64,000 nt of DNA, taken from Thalassoroseus pseudoceratinae. GTDB lineage: Bacteria > Planctomycetota > Planctomycetia > Planctomycetales > Planctomycetaceae. Position 1 is the stretch's first letter, and every line of letters begins with the position of its first letter. A model generated the notes under the pieces. The model saw nothing but the letters and a program-made list of their open reading frames with translations, was not told the origin of the DNA and ran no database searches. The stretch lies in contig NZ_JAALXT010000001.1 in the NCBI RefSeq assembly GCF_011634775.1, forward strand, positions 372,001 through 436,000, given 5' to 3'. Positions 35,334 through 44,722 of this stretch are shown here, piece by piece. The translations under genes and the position numbers were made by a program.

Positions 35334-36923
35334 ATGCCGGTGAAAATTCGTTGTCCTGAATGCGAAAAAGGACTGACACTTCCCGATAAAACCCGTGGTC
35401 GGGTGATCCGTTGCCCAGCTTGCGGCGGCAAAGTCAACGTGCCGGGTGGGGGAGCCAAGAAGTCATCAGGCCCTCGTCGCAAACGCAGCGGAGCGTCCTC
35501 GCCAAGTGGTGGCGGCGGTGGCGATGTCGAAGACGTATTGGCCCGGATGGATCTTTCGCGTGTGGAGGATGCCAACACCCGAATCTGCCCGAAATGCGGT
35601 GCGGAAGCCGATGAGGACGACATCGAATGCGATAAGTGCGGAGTCGACCTGGAAACCGGACAACTCTCGGCACGCAAAAAGAAGCTAAAAAAACGCGGCG
35701 GCCCCGACCCAGCCAGGTACTTCAGTAAGGGCGTTCCCGATGCGTGGAACTTCCTGCTGGAACACAAAAAAGTCGCGTTTCGGACGATGATCTATCATGT
35801 CATCTGCGGATTGCTTGGGTTGTTGAGCTTGTTCATGGTGCTGTATTGCAGTCGCGGCCCATTGAAAGCGTTCTGGGTGCTGGTGACTTGCACATTCCTG
35901 CCGGTGATCCCCGGTTGGCTGTGGTTGCTTCACACCGAAATCATTCAGTTCACACACGACACCCGCCGGAAAGTGTGGAAGCATCCTCGATTCGATTTCT
36001 TCTTATCCGCTGCCAACGGATTCAAATTCGTCGGTTGGATATTGATCGGCGGGTTTCCAATCATCATTGGACCGCTGATTTATGGCATCATGCAGATCAA
36101 CGATCTGCAACTGATCAACGGGCTGGGAATCATTTTACTGGGGTGTGTGCCCTTGATCCCGTTCTTCCCGATCGCCATGTCCCACTTCGCCATGCCGCAA
36201 GAGTGGCCGGGATGGTGCTTCTGGAAGACGATGCCGCCATTCTTTACCAAGGGCGTCGCGAAGCCAGCGATGCATTGGGCGATGTTCTTCGTCCTGACCA
36301 TGCTGCCCGCCATTTTGATGATGACGGTTCTCATTCTGAATTTCGGCGAGGGACTCACGACGATCATCGACGAAGTGGAGATGAACGCCCGACGTGGTGC
36401 TGTCGAAATCTTCGAGGAACCGAAAACCGGCGGCGACAGCGAAGACGGCCCGGCAATGCCCCTTTCGTATAAGTCGAAGTCACCGAAAGGGTTCTGGTTT
36501 GATACCGGCGAAGGCGAGATGATCGCCATGAAGGCATTTCTCACGTCCGAAGGTGAAAACGCCTACACGGAAATCGACTACAAACAACTTCTGGGCCCGT
36601 TGGCGATGATCTTAGGAGCCATCGCGTTGATGGGAATTCCCGCCTTGTTCCTGATGCGGTTGAACGGATGGTTGACATATTACTACCAGCCCGATTTGGA
36701 TCTCATCACGCAGGAGAAAGAGACCAAATGGGAAGGTCCGTCTGTGAAGGACCCACACGCTCCCGACGCCGAGGACGACGATAACAACACCACAAAAATT
36801 GTCGGTGGAGTTGTCGGTCTGATCGTCTTCTACGTGATCGTGAACGTGATCAGTTACTTCTTCGACGGTCCTGTATTCATGCCCCGTCCGCTAGCTAGGC
36901 TTCTCAATCTGATGCAGGAGTAG
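35334..36923 (+). CDS. Zinc-ribbon multi-pass membrane protein of unknown function
   Basis: 529 residues. A first zinc ribbon at residues 6-31 (CPECEKG, then CPACGGK), a Gly/Ser-rich basic linker and a second ribbon at about 83-103 (CPKCGAE, CDKCGVD). Then come about six TM segments (for example FVGWILIGGFPIIIGPLIYG and MILGAIALMGIPALFLM), with a final TM near residue 490. This ribbon-plus-membrane layout is common in planctomycetes, with no known role. GGGAG precedes the ATG. The preceding gap 35167-35333 holds nothing else I can support. Confidence 0.75.
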   Translation: MPVKIRCPECEKGLTLPDKTRGRVIRCPACGGKVNVPGGGAKKSSGPRRKRSGASSPSGGGGGDVEDVLARMDLSRVEDANTRICPKCGAEADEDDIECDKCGVDLETGQLSARKKKLKKRGGPDPARYFSKGVPDAWNFLLEHKKVAFRTMIYHVICGLLGLLSLFMVLYCSRGPLKAFWVLVTCTFLPVIPGWLWLLHTEIIQFTHDTRRKVWKHPRFDFFLSAANGFKFVGWILIGGFPIIIGPLIYGIMQINDLQLINGLGIILLGCVPLIPFFPIAMSHFAMPQEWPGWCFWKTMPPFFTKGVAKPAMHWAMFFVLTMLPAILMMTVLILNFGEGLTTIIDEVEMNARRGAVEIFEEPKTGGDSEDGPAMPLSYKSKSPKGFWFDTGEGEMIAMKAFLTSEGENAYTEIDYKQLLGPLAMILGAIALMGIPALFLMRLNGWLTYYYQPDLDLITQEKETKWEGPSVKDPHAPDAEDDDNNTTKIVGGVVGLIVFYVIVNVISYFFDGPVFMPRPLARLLNLMQE

Positions 36924-36963
36924 ACGGCAGTCCAATTCGTTCAGCTCAGAAACAGGTGTCTTC

Positions 36964-37785
36964 ATGCGGATTCTATTTGTGTTGATTTTCGGTTGTCTTC
37001 TTCAGCCGGTGCCGTTGGCCGTCGCGGCGGAGAATCCGCGTCCGAAGCGAGTGCTCTTGCTCGGGCAAAAACCGGATGGGCACCCATTTCGCACGCATGA
37101 GTACATGGCGGGCGTCAATCTGATGGCGGAGATGTTGCAACCGTTTGAAAACTTGCAAACGATTGTCGTTTCCGCCGACGACGCTTGGAGCGAAGGACCG
37201 GATCTCATCGACGGTGCCGACGTGGTTGTCGTGTTCCTTTCCCAAGGAGCGAAGTGGCTCAGCGCGGATGCGAAAAGACTGGCCGCCTTCAAACACCTTG
37301 CCCAGCGGGGTGGTGGTTTCGTCTGTCTGCACTGGGGCATGGGAACCCGTGATGCCGAGGATGTTCCCGCATACGTTTCCTTGTTCGGCGGTTGTCATGG
37401 CGGACCGGATCGCAAATACAAAGTCGTCGAGACATCCGCCCGTCCCGCGACGATTGATCACCCGATTCTTCGCGGGATCAAGCCGTTCAATGTCCACGAG
37501 GAATTCTACTATCGCTTGAAGTTTCCAGCCGAGCGTGAGAACCACGTGGGTCTTATCTTCGCCGACATCGAAGACCGTGAAGAACCGGTCGCATGGGCAT
37601 GGGAACGTGAGGACGGCGGGCGTTCGTTTGGCTTCAGCGGCGGTCATTTCCACAAGAATTGGAAACTGCCGGAGTATCGGCGATTGATGGTGCAAGGGAT
37701 TCTCTGGACCGGACACCAACCAATTCGGCAAACCGGCATCGCGGTCGATGTGAAGCCTGCTCAATTGCAACTAGAGCCCCGCTGA
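36964..37785 (+). CDS. Secreted ThuA-like domain protein
   Basis: 273 residues with a signal peptide (about 1-22). The ThuA fold (class-I glutamine amidotransferase-like) is seen in KRVLLLGQKPDGHPFRTHEY, GADVVVVFLSQGAKWL, GGGFVCLHWGMG and the conserved GRSFGFSGGHFHKNW. ThuA-like proteins accompany sugar-modifying enzymes in planctomycetes; the reaction is not established. The 3' end overlaps the convergent tsaE by 15 bases. Confidence 0.85.
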   Translation: MRILFVLIFGCLLQPVPLAVAAENPRPKRVLLLGQKPDGHPFRTHEYMAGVNLMAEMLQPFENLQTIVVSADDAWSEGPDLIDGADVVVVFLSQGAKWLSADAKRLAAFKHLAQRGGGFVCLHWGMGTRDAEDVPAYVSLFGGCHGGPDRKYKVVETSARPATIDHPILRGIKPFNVHEEFYYRLKFPAERENHVGLIFADIEDREEPVAWAWEREDGGRSFGFSGGHFHKNWKLPEYRRLMVQGILWTGHQPIRQTGIAVDVKPAQLQLEPR

Positions 37786-38256
37786 ATCGATTCGTTTTCG
37801 CAACTCCGCCAACACACGATCGGTTAGCTCGCCATTGGAAGTGATCTTGAATTTCCGACTCTCCGGCCCGGTGACGGTGATATCAATCCACAGCCGATCC
37901 ACGGGCAAAATCTCCTCAACGCGATTCGCCCACTCGATCAGGCAAACCCCACCGGCGGAAAATAGTTCGTCGACGCCAAGTTCCAAAAATTCGTCTTCGT
38001 CACGGAGTCGGTAAGTGTCGAAGTGAAACACCGGCAACCGTCCGGCGTATTCATGGATTAGGATGTATGTGGGGCTGTTGACCATTTCAGTCGGCACGCC
38101 AAGTTCACCGGCAACGGCTCGCACAAACCGAGTCTTCCCAGCGCCCAGATCCCCGACCAATCCCACGACCAAATTTGGCACGCAAACCGTACCGAAGACA
38201 CACCCGAATCGAGCGGTTTCCGGTTCGTCATTTGCGATGAACTCAACTGTCGCCAT
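37771..38256 (-). CDS. tsaE: tRNA threonylcarbamoyladenosine biosynthesis ATPase TsaE
   Basis: 161 residues from ATG 38256. Walker A is GDLGAGKTRF; SPTYILIHEYAG and HFDTYRLRDEDEFLELG are family hallmarks, as is the CLIEWANRV stretch. TsaE drives the TsaB-TsaD complex that makes t6A37 in tRNA. The frame is open upstream into the methyltransferase gene, but the added residues do not match the family, so I use the internal ATG. The spacing to the methyltransferase stop is seven bases, which suggests one transcript. Confidence 0.93.
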   Translation of the reverse strand: MATVEFIANDEPETARFGCVFGTVCVPNLVVGLVGDLGAGKTRFVRAVAGELGVPTEMVNSPTYILIHEYAGRLPVFHFDTYRLRDEDEFLELGVDELFSAGGVCLIEWANRVEEILPVDRLWIDITVTGPESRKFKITSNGELTDRVLAELRKRIDSAGL

Positions 38257-38263
38257 GTTTGTC

Positions 38264-39184
38264 TCAGTGTTCTTTGAGTTTTTTTCCATTGTTTGTGGAC
38301 GGTACGCTTCGAAGCGGGTTTTCGGCTCCGTCGAGTGGATCACCAGTCTTGATTTGATCTAACCGCTCGCTGGCCCAACTTACGTAGTCCTCGCTGATCT
38401 CGTACCCGAGATACTGACGACCAAGTTTCTTCGCAACCGCCAACGTGGTGCCACTACCCGCGAACGGATCGAGAACGAGATCACCCTCGTGGGAGCAACT
38501 TCGGATAATCCTGGCGAGAACTTGCTCCGGCATTTGACAACCGTGCCATCCTTTCCGCTCTTTGAACGTGCCGGCAACCCGAGGCACATACCAGGTGTCT
38601 TCACTGGCTTGAAAGCTCTCCGGGACATCCTGCGGTCTGAGAACCCATCCCTCGTGATCGCGAAGAATAGGGGGAGCAATCCAAGTGTCATCCGGAAGCC
38701 GACCTTTGGGATTGGCCCGTTTGTCTTTGTACACAAGTTGTCTAGCCGAAGGCACACGGACTGCGGGGTCGTCCACGTTGAAGACGAACTCCGCAGGGTC
38801 CTTGGTCATGTACAACAGATGAGCATGAGAACGGCTGAACTTGTGTTTGCAGTTGACGCCAAACGTGTAGTACCACACGACCCAACTTCGGCAGTGCATC
38901 CCCAAGGTGCGTGTCAGTAACACTTTGAGTTCAGCGGCATATTCATCACCGATCGCCAACCAAAAGGTTCCGTTCGGCTTCAACACCCGCACGACTTCCC
39001 CCATCCACTCCTCACACCACTGCTCGTATTCATCGGAGGGGAGATTGTCGTCGTACTGATCGTAACTGTAGCCAATATTGAACGGCGGGTCGGCAAAGGC
39101 CAAATCGACCGATCCGTCCGACAGTTTTTTCAGTTCGGTCAGGCAGTCTCCATGAATCAAGCCGGTGCTTGGCGGTTTGGGCAT
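38264..39184 (-). CDS. Orphan DNA methyltransferase (beta-class, N6-adenine/N4-cytosine)
   Basis: 306 residues. Catalytic motif IV DPPF lies at about residue 32 ([17 protein letters not shown]) and the SAM-binding motif I FAGSGTT near residue 244, an order (IV before I) that defines the beta class. The substrate base and recognition sequence cannot be deduced. No restriction endonuclease gene lies nearby, and the gene is coupled to the housekeeping gene tsaE, which suggests a resident regulatory methylase rather than a defence module. Confidence 0.88.
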   Translation of the reverse strand: MPKPPSTGLIHGDCLTELKKLSDGSVDLAFADPPFNIGYSYDQYDDNLPSDEYEQWCEEWMGEVVRVLKPNGTFWLAIGDEYAAELKVLLTRTLGMHCRSWVVWYYTFGVNCKHKFSRSHAHLLYMTKDPAEFVFNVDDPAVRVPSARQLVYKDKRANPKGRLPDDTWIAPPILRDHEGWVLRPQDVPESFQASEDTWYVPRVAGTFKERKGWHGCQMPEQVLARIIRSCSHEGDLVLDPFAGSGTTLAVAKKLGRQYLGYEISEDYVSWASERLDQIKTGDPLDGAENPLRSVPSTNNGKKLKEH

Positions 39185-39406
39185 TGTCGTTGTTTCGCCT
39201 CTTGGAAGTCACTTTTGGGGAAGCAAGCTCGGGTCTTCGGGCAGGGGAGTGTTCGTGAGTTTGACATCATAATGCCGACCGCTGCTCACGCGCAAGTCCA
39301 AAAGACCGATTGACGAAGTTTCAATGATGTCCTAGAACCCTCGCGACGCTGACGATTTTACGCCAGCATCCGACACTCGAATGGACTCGCACTCGGAGCC
39401 TCCCTC

Positions 39407-40003
39407 ATGCAACGACGAACGACTCTCTGGGGCATTGGCCTCGCCGCCGTAGTGGGCGTGTTGGCTGGCGGATACGCGTATCACCAGCATCACCGCTACA
39501 AACACCTCGCGACCCACGACGAAGGTTTGGTCTACCGAGCCGCTTGGCTGGAACCCGATGTCCTCGATGAAGTCATCGAAAAATACCAAATTCGTTCCGT
39601 GGTCAACTTGTGCAATCCCGGTGAAATGGGCGAACCGCGTTGGGACGGTGAACGAAAGGCTGTCACCAATGCCGGTGCGCGTCTCATCGAACTTCCGATG
39701 ACGCTTAACGTCGAAGCGGATGATCCGACGATTACCGATCATCTCGAGATCCTCTCCGACCCCAACAATTATCCGATGCTCGTTCACTGCCAACATGGCG
39801 TGACACGAACCGCCAAATTTCTTTCGCTTTATGACATCAAGTATCGCGGTTTGAGTGCGGAAGAATCGCTCGCCAAACAACCGCTGTTCGGACGTGACGA
39901 TCACAACGTCAATGTGCGAGCCTTCGTCAAAAACTTCGACCAAGAACATCGCCAACTCTACCCAACCGCATCCGCGGAAGACATTCGTGTCCTTCGGCAG
40001 TAA
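39407..40003 (+). CDS. Membrane-anchored dual-specificity/tyrosine phosphatase-like protein
   Basis: 198 residues. An N-terminal TM anchor lies at about 8-25. The phosphatase loop HCQHGVTRT (CX5R) lies near residue 127, and the general-acid region is less clear. N-in/C-out topology would place the catalytic domain outside the cytoplasm. It resembles the DSP-like proteins found next to envelope polysaccharide genes; the glycosyltransferase and kinase-like genes that follow fit that setting. The preceding gap 39185-39406 shows nothing I can name. Confidence 0.8.
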   Translation: MQRRTTLWGIGLAAVVGVLAGGYAYHQHHRYKHLATHDEGLVYRAAWLEPDVLDEVIEKYQIRSVVNLCNPGEMGEPRWDGERKAVTNAGARLIELPMTLNVEADDPTITDHLEILSDPNNYPMLVHCQHGVTRTAKFLSLYDIKYRGLSAEESLAKQPLFGRDDHNVNVRAFVKNFDQEHRQLYPTASAEDIRVLRQ

Positions 40004-40076
40004 TCGTGGGGCTACCAATACTGCGTTTTCACCGGATGTTTTGTGAAGGTCATGCATTAACGTCAAGGGTCGAGAT

Positions 40077-40916
40077 ATGGGATCGGTCGGTCCACGAATT
40101 ACCATTTGTATTCCGCATTGGCAGGTCGAGGAATACGCCAAGCCGTGTCTGCGGTCAATTCGCCAGCATTCGGAAGACTACGATCTAGAAGTGATTGTCA
40201 TCGACAATGGCTCGAAAGACCAAAGTCTCGACTATCTCCGTTCGCTCGATTGGATTCACCTCATCGAGCGTCCGGAAGAAACCTCCGACAATTGGCCAAA
40301 GAATGTCTTCACCGCTTGGGACCAAGGCCTGCAAGTGGCGACGGGCAAATACTACGTCACCATGCATTCCGATGTGTTCGTCCGCCGAGATGCGTGGCTC
40401 GACAACATGATCGCCATCTTGGAACAAGATGATCGCGTCGCGGCGTCCGGTGCGTGGAAACTGGAACTCGAACATCCCCTTTATCTGTGGCAGAAACGAG
40501 TCTTTGGCTTCGCTACCAATCGTTTGAAATCCGCATTGGGATTGAAAACGGCGGAAGCATGGAAGCAGCGGCACTATCCACGTGATTACTGTGCGATGTA
40601 CCGTACGGAAACGTTGCGAACCCACGGCTTGTCGTTCCATCAAGACGGGATGAAAGGCGGTGGCTACGCGATCGCCCGACAAATTTGGGATGCCGGTTTC
40701 CAGACGGGACTGGTTCCCGTTCGTACGATGGCCGAAGACGTGTTCCACGTGGCTCACGGAACAGCAGGGTTACGTCCTGAGAAACCTTTGAATCACCGTC
40801 GTGCACAGAAGAAAGTCGAAAACAAGGTTTCCGAATTGTTTGCGGAACCGTGGATTCAACACCTCGTGACCGAAAGTTCTTTGGATGCCTCTCACAGAAA
40901 CACTCGCGCGGCCTAG
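40077..40916 (+). CDS. Family 2 glycosyltransferase
   Basis: 279 residues. GT-A fold start ITICIPHWQVEEYAKPCLRSI, nucleotide-binding VIVIDNGSKDQSL and a DxD-like HSDVFV near residue 101. Cytoplasmic, possibly membrane-associated. It overlaps the next gene by 32 bases. Likely adds a sugar to an envelope polysaccharide or LPS core; donor and acceptor unknown. Confidence 0.9.
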   Translation: MGSVGPRITICIPHWQVEEYAKPCLRSIRQHSEDYDLEVIVIDNGSKDQSLDYLRSLDWIHLIERPEETSDNWPKNVFTAWDQGLQVATGKYYVTMHSDVFVRRDAWLDNMIAILEQDDRVAASGAWKLELEHPLYLWQKRVFGFATNRLKSALGLKTAEAWKQRHYPRDYCAMYRTETLRTHGLSFHQDGMKGGGYAIARQIWDAGFQTGLVPVRTMAEDVFHVAHGTAGLRPEKPLNHRRAQKKVENKVSELFAEPWIQHLVTESSLDASHRNTRAA

Positions 40917-41703
40917 TTGGGCATTTCCCGTACAAACCGATTGGCCGTCACCTCTCCGCATGAGTTGGCCGTCACCGTTCTCGGGCTCCGCGATTTACGA
41001 ATCGTCCGAAGCCCGCGAGATCATGCATCGCAGTGGGCTGACGAATCTCGATCGTCTGTTTTCACTCACTCGCTTGAGTGTGCACGGTCATCGTGGTCGC
41101 GCCGTGATTCCCATGGCACTGCCAGGCCTCAAGAAAGCCGTTCCGTCGTTCATTAAATTGAATTGGGGACGGCGACGGGTCTGGCCGAGAATGACTGATC
41201 TCAAATCTGGTCAATTCCTCAAAAGCTTCCCACACCGGGAGTGGCTGGGAATTGAACGGCTGCAGGAAATCGGTCTGCGTGTGCCGGAGCGAATCGCGTT
41301 GTTGCGTCACGGCATGTTGCGATTTCGCGAAGCGGTCATCTTGAAGGAAGTGCCACCGCCGCACTCCTTGCACGAGCTCTTCGAGAATGGCGGTTGGCAA
41401 CGACTGAGCAACGAATTGCAAACCGAATTGCTGGCGTCGGTTGCGAAGACGCTTTCCAAAATTCACCGAGCCGGTCTGGCTTGGCGTGGTGTCTGCACCC
41501 GTCACTTTTTCCCGTCGCTCGATAATGACGGCACATGGAAATTGTGGCTGATCGACTGCGAAGGCGTGCACAAATCGTACGCCGCCAAAGACAGACGTCG
41601 CGATCATCGGAAGATGATGAAGGCGATGAACTGCTCGGCGGCCGATTCTCAAACCAAGGACCAAATGGCACGACTCCTGAAGACGTGCCAAGTGGACCGG
41701 TGA
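40885..41703 (+). CDS. Lipopolysaccharide core kinase-like protein (WaaP/Kdo kinase superfamily)
   Basis: 272 residues. The order of elements fits the family: basic FIKLNWGRRR, REAVILKEVP, a helix with LASVAKTLSKIHRAGLAWRGVCTRHFF (catalytic-loop position) and LWLIDCEGV (Asp of the metal-binding motif). The usual HxD of the catalytic loop reads WRG, so activity is uncertain. Coupled to the preceding glycosyltransferase by overlap, consistent with phosphorylation of LPS core sugars. The first 40 residues overlap that gene; a later start is possible. Confidence 0.75.
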   Translation: MPLTETLARPSWAFPVQTDWPSPLRMSWPSPFSGSAIYESSEAREIMHRSGLTNLDRLFSLTRLSVHGHRGRAVIPMALPGLKKAVPSFIKLNWGRRRVWPRMTDLKSGQFLKSFPHREWLGIERLQEIGLRVPERIALLRHGMLRFREAVILKEVPPPHSLHELFENGGWQRLSNELQTELLASVAKTLSKIHRAGLAWRGVCTRHFFPSLDNDGTWKLWLIDCEGVHKSYAAKDRRRDHRKMMKAMNCSAADSQTKDQMARLLKTCQVDR

Positions 41704-41707
41704 GCGG

Positions 41708-42208
41708 TTACTCTTCGCAACGATCGCAGGTGCCATCCCCATCAGAATCGCTGAAACAGTCCTCACAGCAGCATTCGCATTTGCAACGTTGGTCCGGAGT
41801 CCGGTAGTAGTATGACGGACCATATCCGCTGACCGGTTGTGTGAGCACGGCACGGTGATAGTCCATCCGCTTCGGGGTATCCGGTTCCACGAACAAACGT
41901 CCGAACCCACGGGGGCGGAAGGTGTCTTTCTTCGCACACCGCAGAGACTTCGTCCAGCCGAACAACTTCGGACGATACCAAACGTCGTAATGCTTCTTGG
42001 GCAAATCGTAGTTGGGATGACCTGCTTCAGCACTCGGCGGGTACCCCTGATTGGGATACTCTCGGTAGTAGTCATACCCGTTGCCGATGGGGCCCACCGC
42101 TGGCATGGCGGGGGGAATCGGTTCGGCGGCTTGAACCGAATTCACGGCCATCATCATCACGGTGGCGACCGATGCAAAGCATCCCAGCATCTGACTTCGA
42201 TTCAGCAT
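41708..42208 (-). CDS. Small secreted protein with Cys-rich, calcium-loop C-terminus
   Basis: 166 residues. A signal peptide ends near VQA/AEP. The Pro/Tyr/Gly-rich middle (GYDYYREYPNQGYPP) is followed by basic aromatic segments. The C-terminal 25 residues hold nine Cys (CKCECCCEDC, then CDRCEE) around a DSDGDGTCD loop of the EF-hand/dockerin type. No family recognised. Metal binding or disulfide cross-linking in the proteinaceous cell envelope is conceivable. Its stop lies four bases from that of the convergent kinase-like gene. The 307-base gap to lpxD (42209-42515) shows no further gene. Confidence 0.7.
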   Translation of the reverse strand: MLNRSQMLGCFASVATVMMMAVNSVQAAEPIPPAMPAVGPIGNGYDYYREYPNQGYPPSAEAGHPNYDLPKKHYDVWYRPKLFGWTKSLRCAKKDTFRPRGFGRLFVEPDTPKRMDYHRAVLTQPVSGYGPSYYYRTPDQRCKCECCCEDCFSDSDGDGTCDRCEE

Positions 42209-42515
42209 TCCGAATCCCTTTCCAACGAACCTCGATTGGCACGTCCCTTCTCATCGGATCAAGAGCCGGTTTCGCAATCGGTTGCTCCTTCAAAATGCGG
42301 TAAACCGTGCAAACCGGCACACGCCGACTCCTAAACATTCTCCAAGGATGAATGTTTCGCCAGTCTTCCTATTCCACCTCGTCGCTATTGTGATTCCCCA
42401 AAATCGGTCTTGCGGCGGCTAGAAAATTTCGCTAGAAGTTCACGATTCTAGCAGGCGAACTCCGCCCGCTCCCTCATAACTGCCAAACGCTGACCACTCC
42501 GGAAGGGACTCCAGG

Positions 42516-43604
42516 ATGGGATCTGTTCGACTTGCGACGTTGGCCAAGGAGCTTTCTGCGAAGCTCGTCGGTAACGGTGATCTTGAAATCACCGGTGCCC
42601 AAGCAATCGACAAAGCCCAACCTACGGACATTACCTTCGTCGCCGATGAGGCGAACCTGAACCGTCTCCGCGACTCCCAAGCCGGTGCGGTCATTGTGAC
42701 AGAAAGCTTGGCCGATTCTCCGCGAATGGATGGCTGCACGAAGCCGAAACTCTTTGTGGAAAACGCCAAAAGTGCGATGAGCGTCGCGTTGACGATTCTC
42801 CGTCCATCACGGCAGCGTCGCCAAATTGGAATCTCGAAACATGCAAACGTTTCCGAATCGGCCCGCATTGGCAGCGAAACGAACATTCATCCGGGCGTTA
42901 CGATTGATGACGATGTCGTGATTGGCGATCGTTGTGACATCCATCCCGGCGTTGTCCTCGGTGCAGGGACCAAAATCGGTGACGATTGTGTGCTCGACGC
43001 CAACGTCGTGTGTTACCCGGATACGGAAATCGGTGACCGTGTGCTGATTCATGCCGGAACGGTGATCGGCTGCGACGGATACGGCTACCGTCAGGTCAAC
43101 GGCCGACACGAGAAAGTCCCACATTTTGGTTCCGTCCGCATCGAAGACGATGTCGAAATCGGAGCCAACGCCGCGATTGATCGAGCCATGATCGGCGAAA
43201 CTGTAATCGGAACCGGAACGAAGATCGACAATCTCGTTCAGATCGGACACAATTGCGAAGTCGGACGGCACAATCTCATCGTCTCACAGGTCGGCATGGC
43301 AGGCTCGGTCACGACGGGGGAATACGTCGTGTTGGCAGGGCAGGTGGGCGTGGCAGACCATGTGCAACTTGGCGATGGCGTTGTTGTGGGTGCTCGTGCC
43401 GCAATCAATAAAAATGTTCCAGCGGGCGAAACTTGGATCGGGCATCCGGCGATGAAAGCCGATCAATCTTTTAAGGTCATGATGGCCTCCAAGAAATTAC
43501 CGGAAATGCGAGAGACGTTGCGATCACTTGTCAAACAAGTGAGGAAGTTGGAATCGAAACTCGAATCCAACGACGACGTCTCCGAACGACGAGATGCGGC
43601 TTAG
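42516..43604 (+). CDS. lpxD: UDP-3-O-(3-hydroxyacyl)glucosamine N-acyltransferase
   Basis: 362 residues. The N-terminal uridine-binding domain occupies about 1-100. The left-handed beta-helix of hexapeptide repeats ([20 protein letters not shown] type) covers about 105-310. Catalytic His lies in QIGHNCEVG, and the typical [20 protein letters not shown] loop is present. A C-terminal helix follows. Third step of lipid A synthesis. lpxI lies 85 bases downstream, so two lipid A genes are adjacent, evidence for an LPS-containing outer membrane. Confidence 0.95.
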   Translation: MGSVRLATLAKELSAKLVGNGDLEITGAQAIDKAQPTDITFVADEANLNRLRDSQAGAVIVTESLADSPRMDGCTKPKLFVENAKSAMSVALTILRPSRQRRQIGISKHANVSESARIGSETNIHPGVTIDDDVVIGDRCDIHPGVVLGAGTKIGDDCVLDANVVCYPDTEIGDRVLIHAGTVIGCDGYGYRQVNGRHEKVPHFGSVRIEDDVEIGANAAIDRAMIGETVIGTGTKIDNLVQIGHNCEVGRHNLIVSQVGMAGSVTTGEYVVLAGQVGVADHVQLGDGVVVGARAAINKNVPAGETWIGHPAMKADQSFKVMMASKKLPEMRETLRSLVKQVRKLESKLESNDDVSERRDAA

Positions 43605-43689
43605 TTCTGAATTCGAGATCATTCAGATTTTGAATTTGTTCGAGAAACGCACTGGCAGGATGCCAACGCGGAGTAGTTGAAGAGCAATC

Positions 43690-44592
43690 ATGGACGGTAC
43701 GATTCCCCTGCTCGGAAGAAATCATACACGCAAACCGCAACGGGTCGGGTTACTGGCCGGCGGTGGGCGGTTTCCTATCTCGTTTGCGGAAGCGGCACGC
43801 CGTCAAGGTTTGTCCGTATTCGCCGTGGGTGTTGTTGGGATGGCTCCCGACGAACTCGGCGAAATCTGCGACGACTTTGTCACCGCGCCACTCGGACGCA
43901 TCGGCAAAGCGATCCGTCTCTTCAAGCGGGCTGGTATCGACCGCGTGGTGATGGCGGGAAAAGTCGAAAAGACGACGCTCTTGGCCCGTTTTCGTGTGCT
44001 GCGTCATCTGCCGGATTGGCGGACGATCCACATGATCTACAACTACGCCGTGAAAGATCGTCGAGACGATACACTGTTGTTAGCCGTCATTCGCGAATTC
44101 GGGCGGGACGGCATTCATTTTGATTCAGCCCTGGAATACTGCCCGGAGCTGCTCGTGAAACACGGATTCCTCACTCAGCGAAAACCCACGCCTGCCCAAT
44201 GGCGGGATATTAAATTCGGCTGGGAACTAGCCAAGGAAATGGGTCGGCTCGATGTCGGTCAAACGGTGACCGTCAGCGATCAGGCTGTCGTTGCGGTGGA
44301 AGCCATCGAGGGAACGGATGCCTGCATCCGACGCTCGGGCCAACTCTGCAAACGTGGCAAGTTCACCGTCGTCAAGGTGGCGAAACCGCATCAAGACATG
44401 CGATTCGATGTTCCCACCGTGGGTGTGCAAACCATTCAAACCATGCGTGAAGCCGGTGCCAGGGTTCTGGCGATCGAGTCTGGTCGCACGATCCTGCTTG
44501 ATGAAGCCAAGGTGATCGATCTGGCCAACAAGGTCGGTATCACATTGGTCTCGTTGAACGCCGAAGAATTGCAGCTGAAAGTCGCCTCGTGA
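43690..44592 (+). CDS. lpxI: UDP-2,3-diacylglucosamine pyrophosphatase LpxI
   Basis: 300 residues. The family N-terminus RVGLLAGGGRFPISFAEAAR is preceded by a short extension. The C-terminal domain includes GQTVTVSDQAVVAVEAIEGTDACIRR and RFDVPTVGVQTIQTM, both diagnostic of LpxI (DUF1009). It hydrolyses UDP-2,3-diacyl-GlcN to lipid X in bacteria without LpxH. Start ATG 43690 has GAAGAG upstream. Confidence 0.93.
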   Translation: MDGTIPLLGRNHTRKPQRVGLLAGGGRFPISFAEAARRQGLSVFAVGVVGMAPDELGEICDDFVTAPLGRIGKAIRLFKRAGIDRVVMAGKVEKTTLLARFRVLRHLPDWRTIHMIYNYAVKDRRDDTLLLAVIREFGRDGIHFDSALEYCPELLVKHGFLTQRKPTPAQWRDIKFGWELAKEMGRLDVGQTVTVSDQAVVAVEAIEGTDACIRRSGQLCKRGKFTVVKVAKPHQDMRFDVPTVGVQTIQTMREAGARVLAIESGRTILLDEAKVIDLANKVGITLVSLNAEELQLKVAS

Positions 44593-44633
44593 AGTGCGAT
44601 GTGGCCCTTTAAACGGTGAAGTCCACGCGTGAG

Positions 44634-44661
44634 TTGTCGCGAACCGACAATTCTCTAGAAT
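44634..44661 (+). promoter_or_regulatory. Putative sigma-70 promoter of the alpha/beta hydrolase gene
   Basis: TTGTCG (44634-44639), 16-base spacer, TAGAAT (44656-44661), 61 bases before the chosen start codon. The -35 is part of a short inverted repeat (TTGTCG/CGACAA). Confidence 0.4.
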
Positions 44662-44722
44662 CGGTTCCTAAGGATCGATTCATAGCGTTCAGACTTCTCG
44701 TACGTTGAAAGGGTTGGATGCA

